64,000 nt of DNA from Aphidius gifuensis (GCF_014905175.1 NC_057791.1:25160543-25224542), one strand, 5' to 3'. Shown: positions 25,131-39,315, counted from the first letter of the stretch. The notes: generated by a model not told the origin, from the letters alone. Numbers and translations: made by a program.

Positions 25131-27904
25131 TATTTTTTTTCTATTATAATTATAACAACAAAAACAACAACCACAACAACAACAACAATAACATTAGTCA
25201 CATTGAATGCAACGACAGCTTGAAAGAGTGTTTTCTGAAAGAGGGATATTATTATTTATTTATGTATGTAGGAATATTATTGCATGATAACAACAACTAT
25301 TATTTATTTTGGACACAGAGGCCATCGTTATTTAAACGCAAACTTTTTTTTGTAGGCCTCTCACAGTTTGATTTCAATTAAAAATAATGAATTATTTTAT
25401 TTTTAAAATATACGTTTGGTTTGCATTATGTAGTGATAAAGGTTTTGGGATTTTTATTTTAAATAAAGTATATTTGAAATTTATTTTTAGTGCAAGTTTT
25501 TTATAATTTTATTTATTTTACTGTACAATAAAAAATATATAAACTGAGAGGAAAGAGAGGTAATTTTAAAAGACAAAAAAAAATATATATATAAATGCAT
25601 GAAAATTTAAAATTTAATTTTTATTGGGGATATTTTTTTAATTTTAAATTATTATTTATATATAATATACGGGATATACAGATTTTTATTTTTTAAAAAG
25701 TCAATTTTATTTTAAAAATACACGAGCTTCATCGTCAAGAAACAATGCAGAGAAGATGACTGTTTTTTTTTTTTTTTCTTTTTGTTTTTAAAAAAAATAA
25801 AAGACATTTGGTTTACCTTGATTTTTGTATGATTTCGTAAACTGTAGCTGGCCTGACTGAGGTAATAATCTACAGTTCACCAGATGACAAAAAAAAGAAC
25901 AGAGGATTTTGTTTTTTGGAGTATGAATCCCACAAATCAGCATCATTGGCTAAACGAAGACTCAGCACTGGTCGTATTAAAGTTTGGGGTTGTGATATTA
26001 TTGTTGATTGGGCTGATCCACAAGAAGAACCAGATGAACAAACAATGTCTAAAGTATGATTAAATTTAATGTCATTATTATATTTAGTAATTAATATTTA
26101 TCTTATTATAATATTTTTATATTTATTATTTCAATTTTAGGTTCGAGTACTTTATGTGAGAAATTTAACTCAAGACTGTTCAGAAGAAAAGCTGAAAGAA
26201 CATTTTGAACAATTTGGTAAAATTGACAGGGTCAAAAAGATCAAGGATTATGCATTTGTACATTTTGAGGATCGAGATCATGCAGTCAAGGTAAGCTATT
26301 TTAATAATTTATTTTATTATAAAAATAATTAATATTTTTTGTTTTTTTGTTAAAATAAAAAGGCTTTACGAGATCTTAATGGAAAAGATATTGGTGGTTC
26401 ACGGATAGAAGTTGCTCTTGCTAAACCTCCATTTGATAAAAAAAAGAAGGAAGACATGCTTCGGGCTAGAGAAAGAAGAATGATGCAAATGTTGCAAGGA
26501 CGTGGCGGGTAATTAATTAAATTTCAATTAAATAAAATTAATAAACAAACAAATAATAAATAAATTAATTAATAATTCAATCATCATCAACATCATCTTT
26601 ATTAGTACATCACCATCACATCCAAGTATGATACCCGGACCAATGCCAGTACGTGGTTCTAGTGGACAAGGACCACGCAGTACAGGAACAGGTGGTGGCG
26701 GCAGTGGTGGAGGTGGTGGTGGCGGAGGAGGCGGTGGTGGTGGTGGTGGTGGTATGCGACCACCAATGGGTCGTGGTGATTACAGTGAGTACTGCATTTC
26801 AACCAATTAATAATCAATTATCAATTTGATTGACAGTTGATTATACATTATTATTCAATCGGTTTTTTATTTTTTATTTTTTTTATTATTGACCGCGCGC
26901 GGTTTAACTCGGAATTATTATTTATTTAATTTAAATTTTTATCAAACTTGTTATTGGTATTATTATTATCACATTGACCGGATCGCGATTTTCATTAAAA
27001 AATTTTATAAACTAATATTTAACTATTTAGATTATTCTTGCATGATTTTGGAAGGTATTTTTTTTTCATTTGATTAAAGTATTTTTGAATTAATTAGAAA
27101 GATTTTTCTATATAACCAAGTAACATTTCGTCAATTATTATTTCTCGCAAAATTATTAAAATATTTATATTTATTTTTCGGCATAAATAAGACAATAATT
27201 ATTGTCACGAGAAATTAAATGACTTTTATTTTTTTTTCTCTAGTATCACAGTTAAAAGCATGTGTAATAAAAAAAAAGTAGATTTATTATTATTAAAATA
27301 TAATTTAGTTATTTCGTGTGAGCGTGCATAGTTAATTTTTTTTTTTTTTTTTGTACTGTAATATTGTGTTTTTTTTTTTGTAATAAAAAAAAAAAACCAC
27401 AACAATGAATAATCTATTTTACAGCCATCAAGGAAATAGGTAAGCGGCAAATATTCAATGACGAATGCTAACGTTTTTTTTTAAATTTTAATTTCATTTC
27501 AAATCAATCGATTTGACTTGATCTTTATATATTATTTTAATTTCTTTATTTTCAATTCTATATAAATATTGTATATAAAAAAAAACCTTTCTTCCGCAAA
27601 TTTTCTTCCTTACTTTGAATAATTAAAACTCACGACAATGTCTTTCCAATAAAATAATAATAACAATCACAATTAACACAGTGATGAGACAATTGTCGTT
27701 GAAAGTAGTTTATTTATTTGTCACAATTAGTCGAGTCATTTATTGTACATTTTATAAAACTATTTTACATTACCCAGCATGCATTTCATTAAATAATAAT
27801 AATATTATCCTCTTTTTCTTTATCTATATATTTTATTTAAAAAAAAAAAAAAATGAAAAAACAAAAACGGTAAATTTTTTTAAACAGTAGACAACAAAAA
27901 CAAG

Positions 27905-27935
<31 letters not shown>

Positions 27936-30900
27936 AACACTTTTGGGTCTATTTGTAATGTGTGTGTTTTTTAATAGATTATGATTACGACTATTACGGT
28001 TATGGGGATTATCGAGGTGGCTACAGTGATCCATATTACGATGACTATTATCGATACGAAGATTACTATTTTGAATATGCGCCACCTCCTCCGCCTGCCA
28101 GAGGGAGAGGCAGGCAGCCTCAACCGGTGGGTCGTCTTTTTTAACAAATTATCAAAAACAAAAAAAAAAAAAAATATAGTTTTTCAATTATTTATTTTAA
28201 TATTATTATTATTATTTATTTAATATATATAATTTGATTGTGGCACAGTGTTCGCAGATGATATATTTTTCTTGATATACATATATACAAATGATTTACA
28301 AAAATTACGCGAAGTTTATCATATTTTAAAATTAACAAATTACAATTATATTTGGCTATTTATTTATTGTGCTCGCTTCACATAACAATCAACTAACAAA
28401 TTTTATTAAATATTTTTCATATATTTATTATTATTTTATTGTTATTAGCATTTTCATAAATATATATATTATTTCCGACACGTCTGTTGTGAATACACAT
28501 CAGCGAGCCAGCCAAGATGCTGTGTCATTCCTGTATTCCAAGTTCAACAATAGACCCAAGAGAGCATTCAAAAAAGAGAAAGAAATTTTTTTAAAAATAA
28601 ATAAAAACTAGCCGTAGTAGAAAAAAAAAACATCAGAGTAAAAGAACATAAAAGACTTGAACTTGTTCTCACGTTCATTCCATATTCCTGTTTTACTCCC
28701 TTCTTTCTTCAAAAAAAAAAAAAAATAAATAAAAAAAAACTACTAACACCAATAACAATAATAATAATAATAATAAAAATAACAATAATAGTAATAGCAA
28801 TTTAACTAACGTATTTATTATTTGTTAAATTAACTAAATAATATTATCTCTCAACTTCGAACACACTGCCACTTTCAAATTGCTTGACGCGTTATCATAT
28901 CTGAGCCATGATCAAGACCCACTTATTAAAATAAATTATCGTTAAATTGGGAAATTAAAATACAAATTATTCGGTGCCAAAAAATATTACGGAATAAATA
29001 CTTAAATCACATTTTGGATAAAGAAAAAAAGGGAAAATAAATATATATACACCTCATCCTGCCTCATCATCATCATCATCATCATCATCGACATAACAAA
29101 TTGAGGATAACTGTTGCTTAATCTAATAATTAAATAAAAATTAATTTACTATAATAATAATAGTGGTAGTTAATAATGACATGATCTAACACAACTGCTT
29201 AACAACTCTGTAAATTTTATCATCCGGCCTCTCACCAATACAAGCTTTGTGTTGCTGCACGATGATGATTTAAAGTCTTTTGGCTCGGATATGATAAGCC
29301 TATATCACTTTTTATTTTATTATCTCCAGAATTTTATGCTCTGGATAAATAAAAACTTGTTCTTTTTCTATATATTTAATTAACCTACTACTAACTTTCA
29401 CCATTATTAATCTATATTTTTGTTTTTTAAACTTTTTATAAATAATTTGTGTATCTATATGTAGAGTAATACTAATCAACTTTTTGTTTCTCTTTATTTA
29501 TTTATTTATTTATATAAACTAACAATTGAGTGAGAGTAGTGGTCCTTTGGTAGAAAGACATGTGCAATTTAAATAATTGAAAAATTAATTTTTCAATGAT
29601 ATATGTAGTTATGCACAATTTTAATATGCTTTGTACCATTTGACCATATTCATTTATTCACTCATTCATTCTTGATTTTATTTTATTATTATTATAAAAT
29701 AAAAAAAAGAAAGAAAAAAAATCTATACAGGTAACTGGAGTCGAGGAAGAATAAATAGTGACTGTGGAAGGGAACAAAAATGGTCAATGTCTTCATGTGC
29801 ATATTTATTTTTAAAACATGACAATAGAAAAAAAAACAATATGTTTATATTAAATAATACTTTACACAACACTCTCGCTTATTTGCAGCAGTTGATATAA
29901 TGCAAAATTAATTGTGTGCAGTACCTATATAGTATTGATTTGATTTTTTTATTTTTCATAACACTTGGCTTTTGTTTTAGCTCCCAGTGTATTAGGTTTT
30001 GTTGCTTGAACCTTCCCTTCCATCAAAAAGTAGTGTTGGATAACCTGTGCTAACCCTCCTGCTGCTGCTTGCAAAAATTAAAAAATTTTAAAAAAAATAA
30101 TATAAAAAATTTATAACAAAAAAAAACAAAAAAAAAAACATTTATAACATCAAATTTGGTTAGTAATATACTTGTATTTATTTGTAATATTAATTTGGTT
30201 TTATTAGATTTATATTATTAGTTAATTAGTTTTTAATTATTTGTAGTATCTTTTTATTTATTTTTGTAGTATTATTTATTTATTTATTTTCTGTAGTTTT
30301 TATTAATATTCGTTCGTATCACTGCTTGGTGTTTATTTAATTTATTTAATTTTCTAACAATTAATAATTTTATTAACAACATTGTACTGTATTTTTTGCT
30401 TACAAGTGCCATTTTAATTATTAATATTATTAAAAAAAAAAAAAAAAAACACAACAGAACTAAAGATAAAGAAATTGAAAAATCGAAAAATAAATCGTAG
30501 CATTCGTGCCAATCAAATTAAAGTCAATACAAAAATAGCTTGATGTTCATCATTGAATTAATTTAATTATACAATATAATAGATAATAATTTACATATAA
30601 GATAAGATATTTTATATACCTATATATAAATTATTTAAAAAAAAACAATCAATAAATAATAATAAAAATTTTAATTGTGTTGAATTAGGCTGGTCGTGGC
30701 CGTGGACTGGTGCCCCGTGGCCGAGCAGTCGGTGGGGGCCCCCAAGCCCGTGGGGGGCAAGTCAGGGGGGCACGCAACCCCGCAACATCAGGGGCCCGTG
30801 GGGTCCAGCGGCCAACCGTTCGTGGGGGGGTCCGCGCCAAGGGAAGTTTACCAGGTGAGGATGGTCTGTATCTACATGCAATTTATTTATTTATTTATTT

Positions 30901-31566
30901 ATATTTTATAATTTATTTATTTATCATTTCCTTACAGAATCAATCCATATTGTTCCCTTCCACTCCAACAATAGCTCACTCCAGTTATTTGATTATTTAT
31001 AATTTAATTTTTTAATATTATTATTATTATTATTTTACTATTGAATTATTATATTAATGTAATTTTGTTTTTTTTTGCTTTTTCTTTCATGTCTTGTTCA
31101 ATATTTTGTATTGGACATTACAGCAGGTAAGCGAAAGTTTGACGGGGGTCACCAGAACCAGGGGGAATCAAAACGTCGCTTCCAGAGCAGTTGGGGAAAC
31201 CAGCCCCTCGTCCAACAACCACTGGGCAATACGTACGGAGTGGCGAGTGTAAATGGTAATGGCAATGGTGGTAATAGTAATGGTAATAGTAATAGTGGTG
31301 GAAATAATACAAATACAAATGGAAATGAAAATGAAAATGGAACAACAACACCAAGTAGCAACAACAGCAACAGTAACAATAATAATAATAATAATAATAG
31401 TAATAATAGTAATAATAGTAGTAGTAGTAATAATAATAATAATGGTGGTGGTAATAGTGGCGGTGGCAGTGGTAATGGTGTCAATTTTGTTGAAACAAGT
31501 GGAAATAATAATGCAACTGGTGATGAGCATGAATGGTACCAAGATTCATACAATTCTTGGAGCTAA
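21087..31566 (+). CDS. Syp: Syncrip / hnRNP Q-R family RNA-binding protein
   Basis: Exons are 21087-21476, 21555-21662, 21748-21924, then one of 23163-23298 or 24513-24648, then 25848-26053, 26141-26290, 26363-26508, 26606-26784, 27978-28126, 30689-30854 and 31124-31566. They encode 749 residues with every phase consistent. Syncrip binds mRNA and controls its stability, localisation and translation, for example at synapses and in neural progenitors. Order of parts: the N-terminal acidic NURR domain (about 24-107), RRM1 from VFCGKIP (about 167), and RRM2 from RLFVGNIP (about 247). RRM3 follows from VRVLYVRNL (about 340), then a poly-Gly run, a Tyr/Asp-rich stretch (YDYYGYGDYRGGYSDPYYDD), an RG-rich region, KRKFDGG, and an Asn/Gly-rich tail ending YQDSYNSWS. 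The ATG is two bases inside its exon. Total span exceeds 10 kb. Confidence 0.96.
23163..23298 (+). other. Syp: Syp mutually exclusive exon A
   Basis: 136 nt, acceptor CATCCCACAG, donor ACAG|GTAAAG. It encodes LDNYEIKPGKSLKVNISVPN, then LRLFVGNIPKSKGKEEILEE and FGNLT. This covers the end of RRM1 and the first strand and helix of RRM2. It joins in the same phase to the same upstream and downstream exons as exon B and is its homologue, so using both would shift the frame and duplicate RNP2. Confidence 0.9.
24513..24648 (+). other. Syp: Syp mutually exclusive exon B
   Basis: Also exactly 136 nt, acceptor TATTCTTACAG, donor GCAC|GTAAGT. It encodes LNDYEIRKGKKIGVTVSYNN, then HRLFVGNIPKNRDRDDLLEE and FTKHA. 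It replaces exon A in RRM2 and changes charge and surface residues while keeping RLFVGNIPK. The two exons are 1.2 kb apart. Confidence 0.9.
25097..25129. repeat. (ACT)n microsatellite in Syp intron
   Basis: About eleven uninterrupted ACT units in the intron after exon B, followed by CAA-rich repeats to about 25190. Likely length-polymorphic; no function is implied. Confidence 0.9.
26693..26754 (+). repeat. Syp: GGN repeat encoding poly-glycine in Syp
   Basis: A run of GGT, GGC, GGA and GGG codons encodes about twenty glycines broken by one serine, just after RRM3. The mixed codons show an old, slowly expanding tract. It probably acts as a flexible low-complexity linker. Confidence 0.9.
27425..27439 (+). 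other. Syp: Candidate 15-nt microexon of Syp
   Basis: CCATCAAGGAAATAG is flanked by ATTTTACAG and GTAAGC, a very strong donor. Inserted between exons 26606-26784 and 27978-28126 it keeps frame and adds five residues: TIKEI, followed by D in place of N. Length, phase and both splice sites fit a cassette microexon. Without transcripts this stays a prediction. Confidence 0.5.
28127..30688 (+). other. Long Syp intron
   Basis: 2.56 kb, A+T-rich, with simple repeats. One mixed-composition stretch at about 28480-28610 encodes RASQDAVSFLYSKFNNRPKR and then runs into poly-A and a stop. It has no clear splice sites and is not called as an exon. No other structure is seen. Confidence 0.5.
31255..31485 (+). 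repeat. Syp: AAT/AGT/GGT codon repeats encoding the Asn/Gly/Ser-rich Syp tail
   Basis: Imperfect trinucleotide repeats of AAT, GGT and AGT encode an Asn-, Ser- and Gly-rich prion-like tail in the last exon. Such tails often support phase separation of RNA-binding proteins; here this is inferred from composition alone. The same tract creates spurious long open frames on both strands. Confidence 0.85.
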
Positions 31567-31938
31567 CTTCCGACTGATGATTTTTTTTATTTTTATCCAA
31601 CTACTAATATACAATTTTGTCGATAATAATTATATATGATAAAATATATATTGACTTTTTTTTTTTTTTTTTTCGAATATTTTATTTTTTAATATTTTTT
31701 TAAACAATAGACATATAAATAAACATATTTATATACATGTTATTACAATGGGCCTTGATGAATTTATAAAAGAAAAAAAAATTGCCCAAAAAAAAAAAAA
31801 AAAAAACAAGCTCATTAATAAAGAAATAGTAATTTTTTAAATAGACATCAGAATCCGTCACCGATGCTACTTATAACTTGTCGTTATTATTATTATAAAA
31901 TATATATTTAAAAAAAAAAAACATAAATATATATATAC

Positions 31939-31977
<39 letters not shown>

Positions 31978-33543
31978 GAATGAATTGTAAATGTAATCTT
32001 TTGATTATTTTCAAATGAAAAAAAATACATGTAATGTTTAGATAATGAATGATTTTTGATATGATATAATATATATATGTTGAAAAAAAACACCGCTATA
32101 TATATAAATATAAATATTATGAATATATTACCATCACTGTCAACCAATTACATATTGCGCTTAAAAAATATTGTTGTGATTTATAAAAATGTACAGTAAT
32201 GTGCCACTGGGACTATAAAATGAACATCGGAGTGACGAACCCATCCACCCCGTACTATTGATAATTATATAATTGTAATAATAATAATAATAATGATTAA
32301 TATTAATATTGTAAGGTTTAACGTTAAGGTTTAACCACAACTGCTGCTGCATTGTCAAATTGTTAAAAAACTGCCAAGCGAAAGTGATTTTTTGAGTGAT
32401 AAATGAATTAAACGTTAAACTTTGATTTTAAAAAAATTTTAAAAATTTTAAAAAATAAATTCGTTTTGTTATTTTGAAAAAAAAAAAAAAAAAAAAAATT
32501 TGTTCTTTTAAAAAATTCGTTTAAAAATTAATTTTTTTGGATATTATTATGTAATTTATGGCCCGTAAATAATTGTTAAATTTAAAAAAAAAAAAAAAAT
32601 GGTGATAAGCCCGTGGTTGTTGTAAAAGCGATGTCAAACGAGTAAACTTTTTTGTTTATTTATTTTTATCTTTATTTTCTTTTCATTTATATTTTTTCTT
32701 TTTTCCTATTATTATTATTATTAATATTATTTCTATTATTATTATTATTATTAAAAAAAAGAAATTAAACACAAAAATATATAAACAAAAGACTATACTC
32801 GTTGCGATGATAAGGGGCAGGTTGATAAGGACTGATGAAACGATAGGAAAGTTTTTTGGTATGTGCATGAATGATAATGATGAATATTATAACAAAAAGA
32901 AAAAAATCATTTTGAAATTTATAAAGATTGTTTGTGTGTGAGTGCAAGTGCGAGTGTGCAAGCAAAAATTTAAAAAAAAAAAAAAATTGTTACGCGAGGT
33001 TTATAATTACGAATAATATTAATATTGATTATAATTACGAATATTATTGATAATGATAAGAATAATAATGATGATGATGTTAGTTTTGATTAATTATAAT
33101 ATGCGAATGGAATAAAAAAAAAAAAAATCTAAGCAGCAGAATGACTATATTGCTGCTGCTATTAAAATAAGATGATGATTTATATGAAGATGATGAAGAT
33201 GATGAGAGAGAGAAATGAAAAGTAAAATGTTGCTGGATGTTATAATAATGCTGTTGAATCCCCCTGTGTGCATGTATGGGTGAAATAATAAAATAAAAAT
33301 GAAAAAAATAATAAATAAAACGCGCAAAGCGTCGTTGTCGTCGTTTTTGTCGTCTAGACCTTCTATTGTTGGTCTATAATAATGTGTACAGTCAGTGAAA
33401 CTATTATTATTATTATTAAGGGTCAGACAAGTTTGTTATTTTTGACGTTTAAAACATTGATTTGATTTTATAATTATTTACTCGTCAATGTTTTCACGTA
33501 TTTTATAACTAAATAATTGACATTTGTCTTTTGACATTTGTTG

Positions 33544-33574
<31 letters not shown>

Positions 33575-36500
33575 TTTTTCCCCATCGTGATGATAATGAT
33601 AAACTAATTTGTTGATATGTTTGTTATAATCGATCAAATCGAGTTCGAGATTAAGACTTGAATATATATTGCTCACGAATGAGACTAAAATTAAAAAAAG
33701 GAAAAAAAAAAGAAAAAAGTCATTTATGATGATCCAATCAAGGAGTATAAAAGACTAAAAAAAAATGTAGAGAAATTTTTTCGACAACTTTTGTCAAAAT
33801 TATATACTGTCTATTTATTTAAAAAAAATAAATCAAGTCAAACTTGATAAGCCCTCCATCGACAATAAATTGGAAATTAATTAAAATAATAAAATTAGAT
33901 TAACGCGATGGAGTGATAATTAAATTTAACAAAAAAATAAAAAGCGTGACTATTGCGCAAATGAATTGATATATATAATTAATAATTAATAATTCGAACT
34001 CGACTGGTTACCGAATTTGATAATGATAGTTGACAGAAAACAAAACTCTTGTAGTGATAACGCATATATTTGAAAAAAAGCAAGTAAAGAGAAAAAAGGA
34101 AAAAAAAAAAAAAATGAAAAAAAACATACAAGCGCACGACTTTTTGAGTGTTGAGACTCGTTGTTATTGTTAGCCTGTTAGTTAATTAGTAAGAGTTGTA
34201 AGTGCGGGTTGTAAGTTGGTCCCTGTCCCTGGAGCCCAGACATCTAACCCTCCTTTGTTCCTCCCTTCCCCTCCCCTCAATTTACCCACCCAACCCCCCC
34301 AAATTCCCGTGCCCCCTTGTTCTGGAGATATTATAATAATTATTCATCAATCAATCAATGGATTAAACAAAAAAAAATATAAAAATTGATTTTATAAAAA
34401 TAAGAAGATTATGATAATATAATAATCATTGAAAGAAAAAAATAAATAAATAAAAAATTATTTAAAAAAAAACTAACGAAAGTGAAAAAGTGGGAGACAA
34501 CATTAGCCGAATATAAATTGATAAAATTATAAAATTAAAATAACAACAATAGTCAGCAACAGCAACAACAACAACATACAAAAATTTCATGCACTCCCGC
34601 TGGGGAATAATAATAAAACAAACAACAATAATAATAATAGTAAACAATAGTTATTAAAACAAAACAAAAAAAAAACAGAGTCGAATCATCCGACAATTGT
34701 ATAACACACACACCGTTGAAAAAGATAAAAAAAATCCACTCAATTTATTTTGAAAAAATAAATATACAAGAAATATTTATAATCACCCCCACCAACCCCC
34801 TCATAAAAGACAAGCGTTTTAATTTTATATAACAATAGTTTTTAAAAAATAAATAATAATAATGACAATTCAGCCACATTGCAAATATAATTTTGTAAAA
34901 CAATATAATGCCTCGGCTACTGAACAAACAATTGACAAGAAAAAAAAAAATAATTAACGATAATAATAATAATATATGAAAATGAAAAAATTTTGCATTT
35001 TGAAATGTAATAATTGTAGAGATAAAAAAAACAATAATGCATATATGATTGAACATTTTAAATGTCTGGATGATGCTAATAATGAAAGAAAAAAAAAAGA
35101 AAAAAAAAAAAATTAATTGCTCGCAGACTTTTCTATTTATGAGCATTTATTTTTTTTGTTTTTTTTTTTTTTTTTTTTTCGTTAATTTTTATTATTCATG
35201 TTTTACTTAACTCTAATTTTGTTTAATCCCCCGACCGCGTTTAATGTTTTACACTATTAGTAAAAACAAAAAATAAAAATAAAAATAAAAAAAAAAACAA
35301 TTTATAATATATAATTAAAAAATATGGAAGGGGGTAAATCGCAACTAATTATAATATGATGATTGATAAAATAATCCCCCGATAAAAAACGAAAAAATGA
35401 AAAAAAAAAAAAAAAACAAAAATAATGAAAAACGAAAAAAAAAAAATATGATATCCCCTGCCTTATTAATTTCAATTTCAATAATCATTGTACAAGATCT
35501 GTATTTTTTCTCGTGAAAGTGTTTTTTTTATTTATTTTCATTAATCTTATTTAATCAGTTTTAATCCTACAATTCCTACCACATTTCCTCTCTATTTTTT
35601 TTCCTCTTCAAATGCCATTATAAAATAATATTATATTATATTGTTAATAATAATAATAATAATACCGAGTGGGTTTTTGTGACATGATGATTTGTAATTT
35701 CCGTATTGAAAAAAAACAATAATATATTACTACAAGGATTATTAAAAAAATAAAATAAAATAAAATTAAGGCTGCTGCAAAAAGAAAAAAAAAGAAATTC
35801 ATGTAAAAGATAAAAAAAATGTTTCAAAATGTTTTGCATTAAAAATGCACTAAAAAAAGTAATGATAATTTGGCTTGCGGAATGGTGGTACGAGTGGTGA
35901 TGAAGCTGAAGCTGTTGACGAGACTTTAGACTGATCTAGGTACTTTGACCCTTGGCCAAATTAATTGTATAATCAATCATCCACATGAAAAAAATCATCA
36001 TTTTATTTTAAATATATATTTTATAAATAAATATTTACAAGAAAATTCATCTACTTTTTTTTTTTGGTTTTTTTTCTATACATAATTATTTGTGTGTAAT
36101 TAAAATAAAATCTGTGGAGTGATTGATTATATAGAAAAAAAAATGAAATTAAATTGACAAGGGTCGCATTTAGAATAATGCACTTATTTTTTTGTGCAAG
36201 CCTCGATTCATCCACCCTTTTACATTTTTAACCCTTTTATTTATTTTTCTTTTTTTCTTCAAGCCATGACCTTGTTTTCACAAAGACAATGATATAAACG
36301 TTCCTTTCTTTATCTTTTTCTTTATCTTTTTTTTTTATCTCACCCTATTCTTTTTATTATTATTATTACTACTAATTGAGCCACTAGTTTTTTTTGTTTT
36401 TTATTTAAATGACACTCGAGAGAGTGATCAAGTGGCTCTTTCATTGATTTACAATTATTATCTCGTTTTTTTGTTTTTTTTATATATATTTTTTAAAATA

Positions 36501-39182
36501 TAAGATAATAATAATAATAAATGTCTTTGGGCTGAGACAATTATTGTGACACGTTATGTCTCTCAGCCAAGTACGACGAGTTAGTGATGATGATGATGAT
36601 GATTTTTTTTTTTTTTTTGAATAATTAAAATTTTAAAAAAGCAAAGTTAATGAGCAAGTTTTTTTTATTTTTGAAAAATTTTATATTATGTTTCTGCAAA
36701 TGTGCAGCATTTTTTGGATAATTAAAAAAAATTTAAGAATCAGTTTTTAAATAAATCCATAAATCATCAACAACATCACCGCACTTATATATATTTTTTT
36801 ATTTAAAAATACAAAAGAAACAAAAAAAATAATAAAAAAATAAACTTCAGTGTGAGTGTAGAAAATAAATACAAACAAACAAACAAACAAATCATACCAT
36901 ATAATAATAATAGAAATAATCCATAGTATTTATTTAAATGAAAATAAACTGCAAAACCGAATTGATTATTTAAATAAAAAAAAAAAATAAATAAACAACG
37001 ATGTGTCTCCCCTTTTACCGCATCGTCTTATATTTTAATCAAATTATATATATATTTTCTTTTTTCATAATAATTTGTTAAATTTGTCCCGGGCTAAAGA
37101 TTTTGGTTGAAAAAAAAAAAAAAAAATATTAAATATAAATAATTATATAATAAAAATAAAAAGTGTCAAATAATTTTTATGTATGAACCAGATGTATTCG
37201 AAAACCAGATGTCTCAATAAACAATTGTATGTGAATTACCTTTTTAATTGAAATTGAATATACATTTATTTTTCATGAAAAGTTTATAATTATTATTTGT
37301 ACATGTATACCTAAGAATAATAAATTAAATAAACTAAATAAACCAAGAGTCCAAGACAAGATAAATAGGAAGAATTTCAAGCAAAAACCTTGACCAACAT
37401 AATGTATATTTTTTATCTTTGCTCTAGTTATTATAATTATTATTTAATTTCAAGTATCAACAGCTCTTAAAATTTAAGAATTTGCAGCTAATAAACAATA
37501 TTGATTGAAATAATAATCAAAAAAATATATTGCCTGATATTATATTATTTAAAAAAATAAATAAATAAAAATTTCTATTGCATAACAGCTTGTGTAATAC
37601 AAGGGTGGGTGGATGGGTGGCTGCTGTGTGCTTTGAGGGGGATGAAAAATAAATATAATATACACTTTGTTGCGTGCGCCGTTCGCGCATCTAAATGTGA
37701 TGGTGGTGATGGTGATGATGATGATGAAGGCAGAGCAAAAGCAGAGTGCCAAGCAGACTCACTTTGTAGATAGATCATATATACTAAAAAAAACTGCCAA
37801 GATTAACTTTGCGTTGAAATATTTGTTTGTTTCATCATAAGGGTGTGTGCGTGTGTGTTTGTGAAATTTATTATTTGTTTATTTAAAAAACAAAAATAAA
37901 AATAGTATACATATATTCAAGTATGTTTATTATAATTAATATATATTGTTGTAAATTTCAGTGATAAGTGAATGAAATTTGAGAAAGTTTTTTAGGAAAT
38001 AATAGTTATCAATCAAGAAAATTTATTTTTTTTATTTTCATTATTTTTTTATATATATATAATGACTGATGGAAAATTATAACGGTAAGTTGTTTTTAAA
38101 TTACACTTTATCCCTTTACCCACACGTGACATTTCATTAGCTTTGTTAGTGATTGAAGATTACAAACAATGAGTCATAAAACTATTGACTAATTTATATA
38201 GATAAATTTCTATGTTTTTTTTTTCTTTCTTTTTCTTTATTATGATTATTATTGAAGCGCATGGGCGCGGTTCAAATAATTCTACATCTATCTATCCACC
38301 CTTATATGTATCAGCAGATTCACATACTTGAATTTGTCTATTTGCATTGTCTCAATTCATTTATTATTCTGAATTTTATTAAAAGCATTAGTATGGGGAT
38401 GCATCCTCATACTAAAAATACTAAAAATACTAAAAATAATATTTTTTGTATGCTTGAAATATTGTCAAGGGTAGCTTTTTTTAAGTAGAACAATTCCCTA
38501 TGGAATCGGCCATGTTTTCATTGGACTAAATAGCAGCATTTGATCTCCCTCGATGAAATATTATTTTCTCAATATTTTTTGGTCTAGATTTTACTGTATT
38601 ATTATTATTGTTTTATATTAAACGTTGAGGGTGAATAGGGGGTTAAGCAGCCTACAGTCATCAACCCTCACATCGAAGCTTTAGCTTCTGTTTAATCGAT
38701 CAACTACATTCCACAAATTGCTATGTTGAAATATATTTTTTTTTATTTTTTTTTTCTAATTTCTATTTAACGCTTGAGGTAAAACGAAACAAAAAAAAAA
38801 AGATAAAATCACGTTGCAAGTTAATACCTATATGTATATATTTTAAATATATTTTTTTATTATTTTCTGGCACGACAATCAAGGGCGTGGCTAAGTGGCT
38901 CTTATCTTGTTGGTTTCTGGCATATTTCTTTGATCTTTATCTCGTCATCAAAACAATCAACAATGTAAATATTTTTTTATTTAAATAAAAAATTACGTGA
39001 ATTTGATTTTAACATGTACAAAGTTGAAGCAATTATATACACATGTGCGTACAACCATCAGCCAATCAAGGGTGTGGTGTAAATTAATTGTCTCAAGTTG
39101 TGATCTGTAAATGACCCATCAGTTATAGATGTTTAAATAAATTTCCCAATATATGTATATATATTTATATTGAATTTTACAG
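31567..39182. other. Syp 3' UTR and 7.6-kb gene-poor interval
   Basis: No supported gene. Contents are a (TTA)n microsatellite near 31938-31974, poly-A/T runs, GAT and CAT repeats, and a C-rich patch at about 34205-34325. The first part must be the Syp 3' UTR; in insects this gene has long 3' UTRs, so much of the interval could be transcribed. Open frames here translate to poly-Phe, poly-Ile or poly-Leu and are rejected. Confidence 0.5.
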
Positions 39183-39243
39183 ATGATCTCTCGGATCAAT
39201 TTGACTCTTATTTTTTGGACTTGGAATAGACACTGACGATATG
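39183..39243 (+). other. Candidate 5' UTR exon with an upstream ORF
   Basis: An exon-like segment between TTTTACAG and the donor ATG|GTAATA, with a 65-bp intron to the next acceptor (TTTTTAAG at 39307). It starts directly with an 18-codon uORF (ATG at 39183, TGA at 39234-39236). If spliced in, the uORF would precede the main start at 39316 and could damp translation of the CUB-domain protein. Confidence 0.35.
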
Positions 39244-39315
39244 GTAATAACTAATCATTTAAAAAATAAATAATGTATTTTTATAATGCCAATTGATTAT
39301 TTTTAAGGACACAAT

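Noticed and set aside
31118..31639. Several long open frames overlapping the Syp last exon on both strands (poly-Leu, poly-Ile, poly-Tyr/His)
   Set aside because: Shadows of the AAT/AGT/GGT codon repeats in the real frame.
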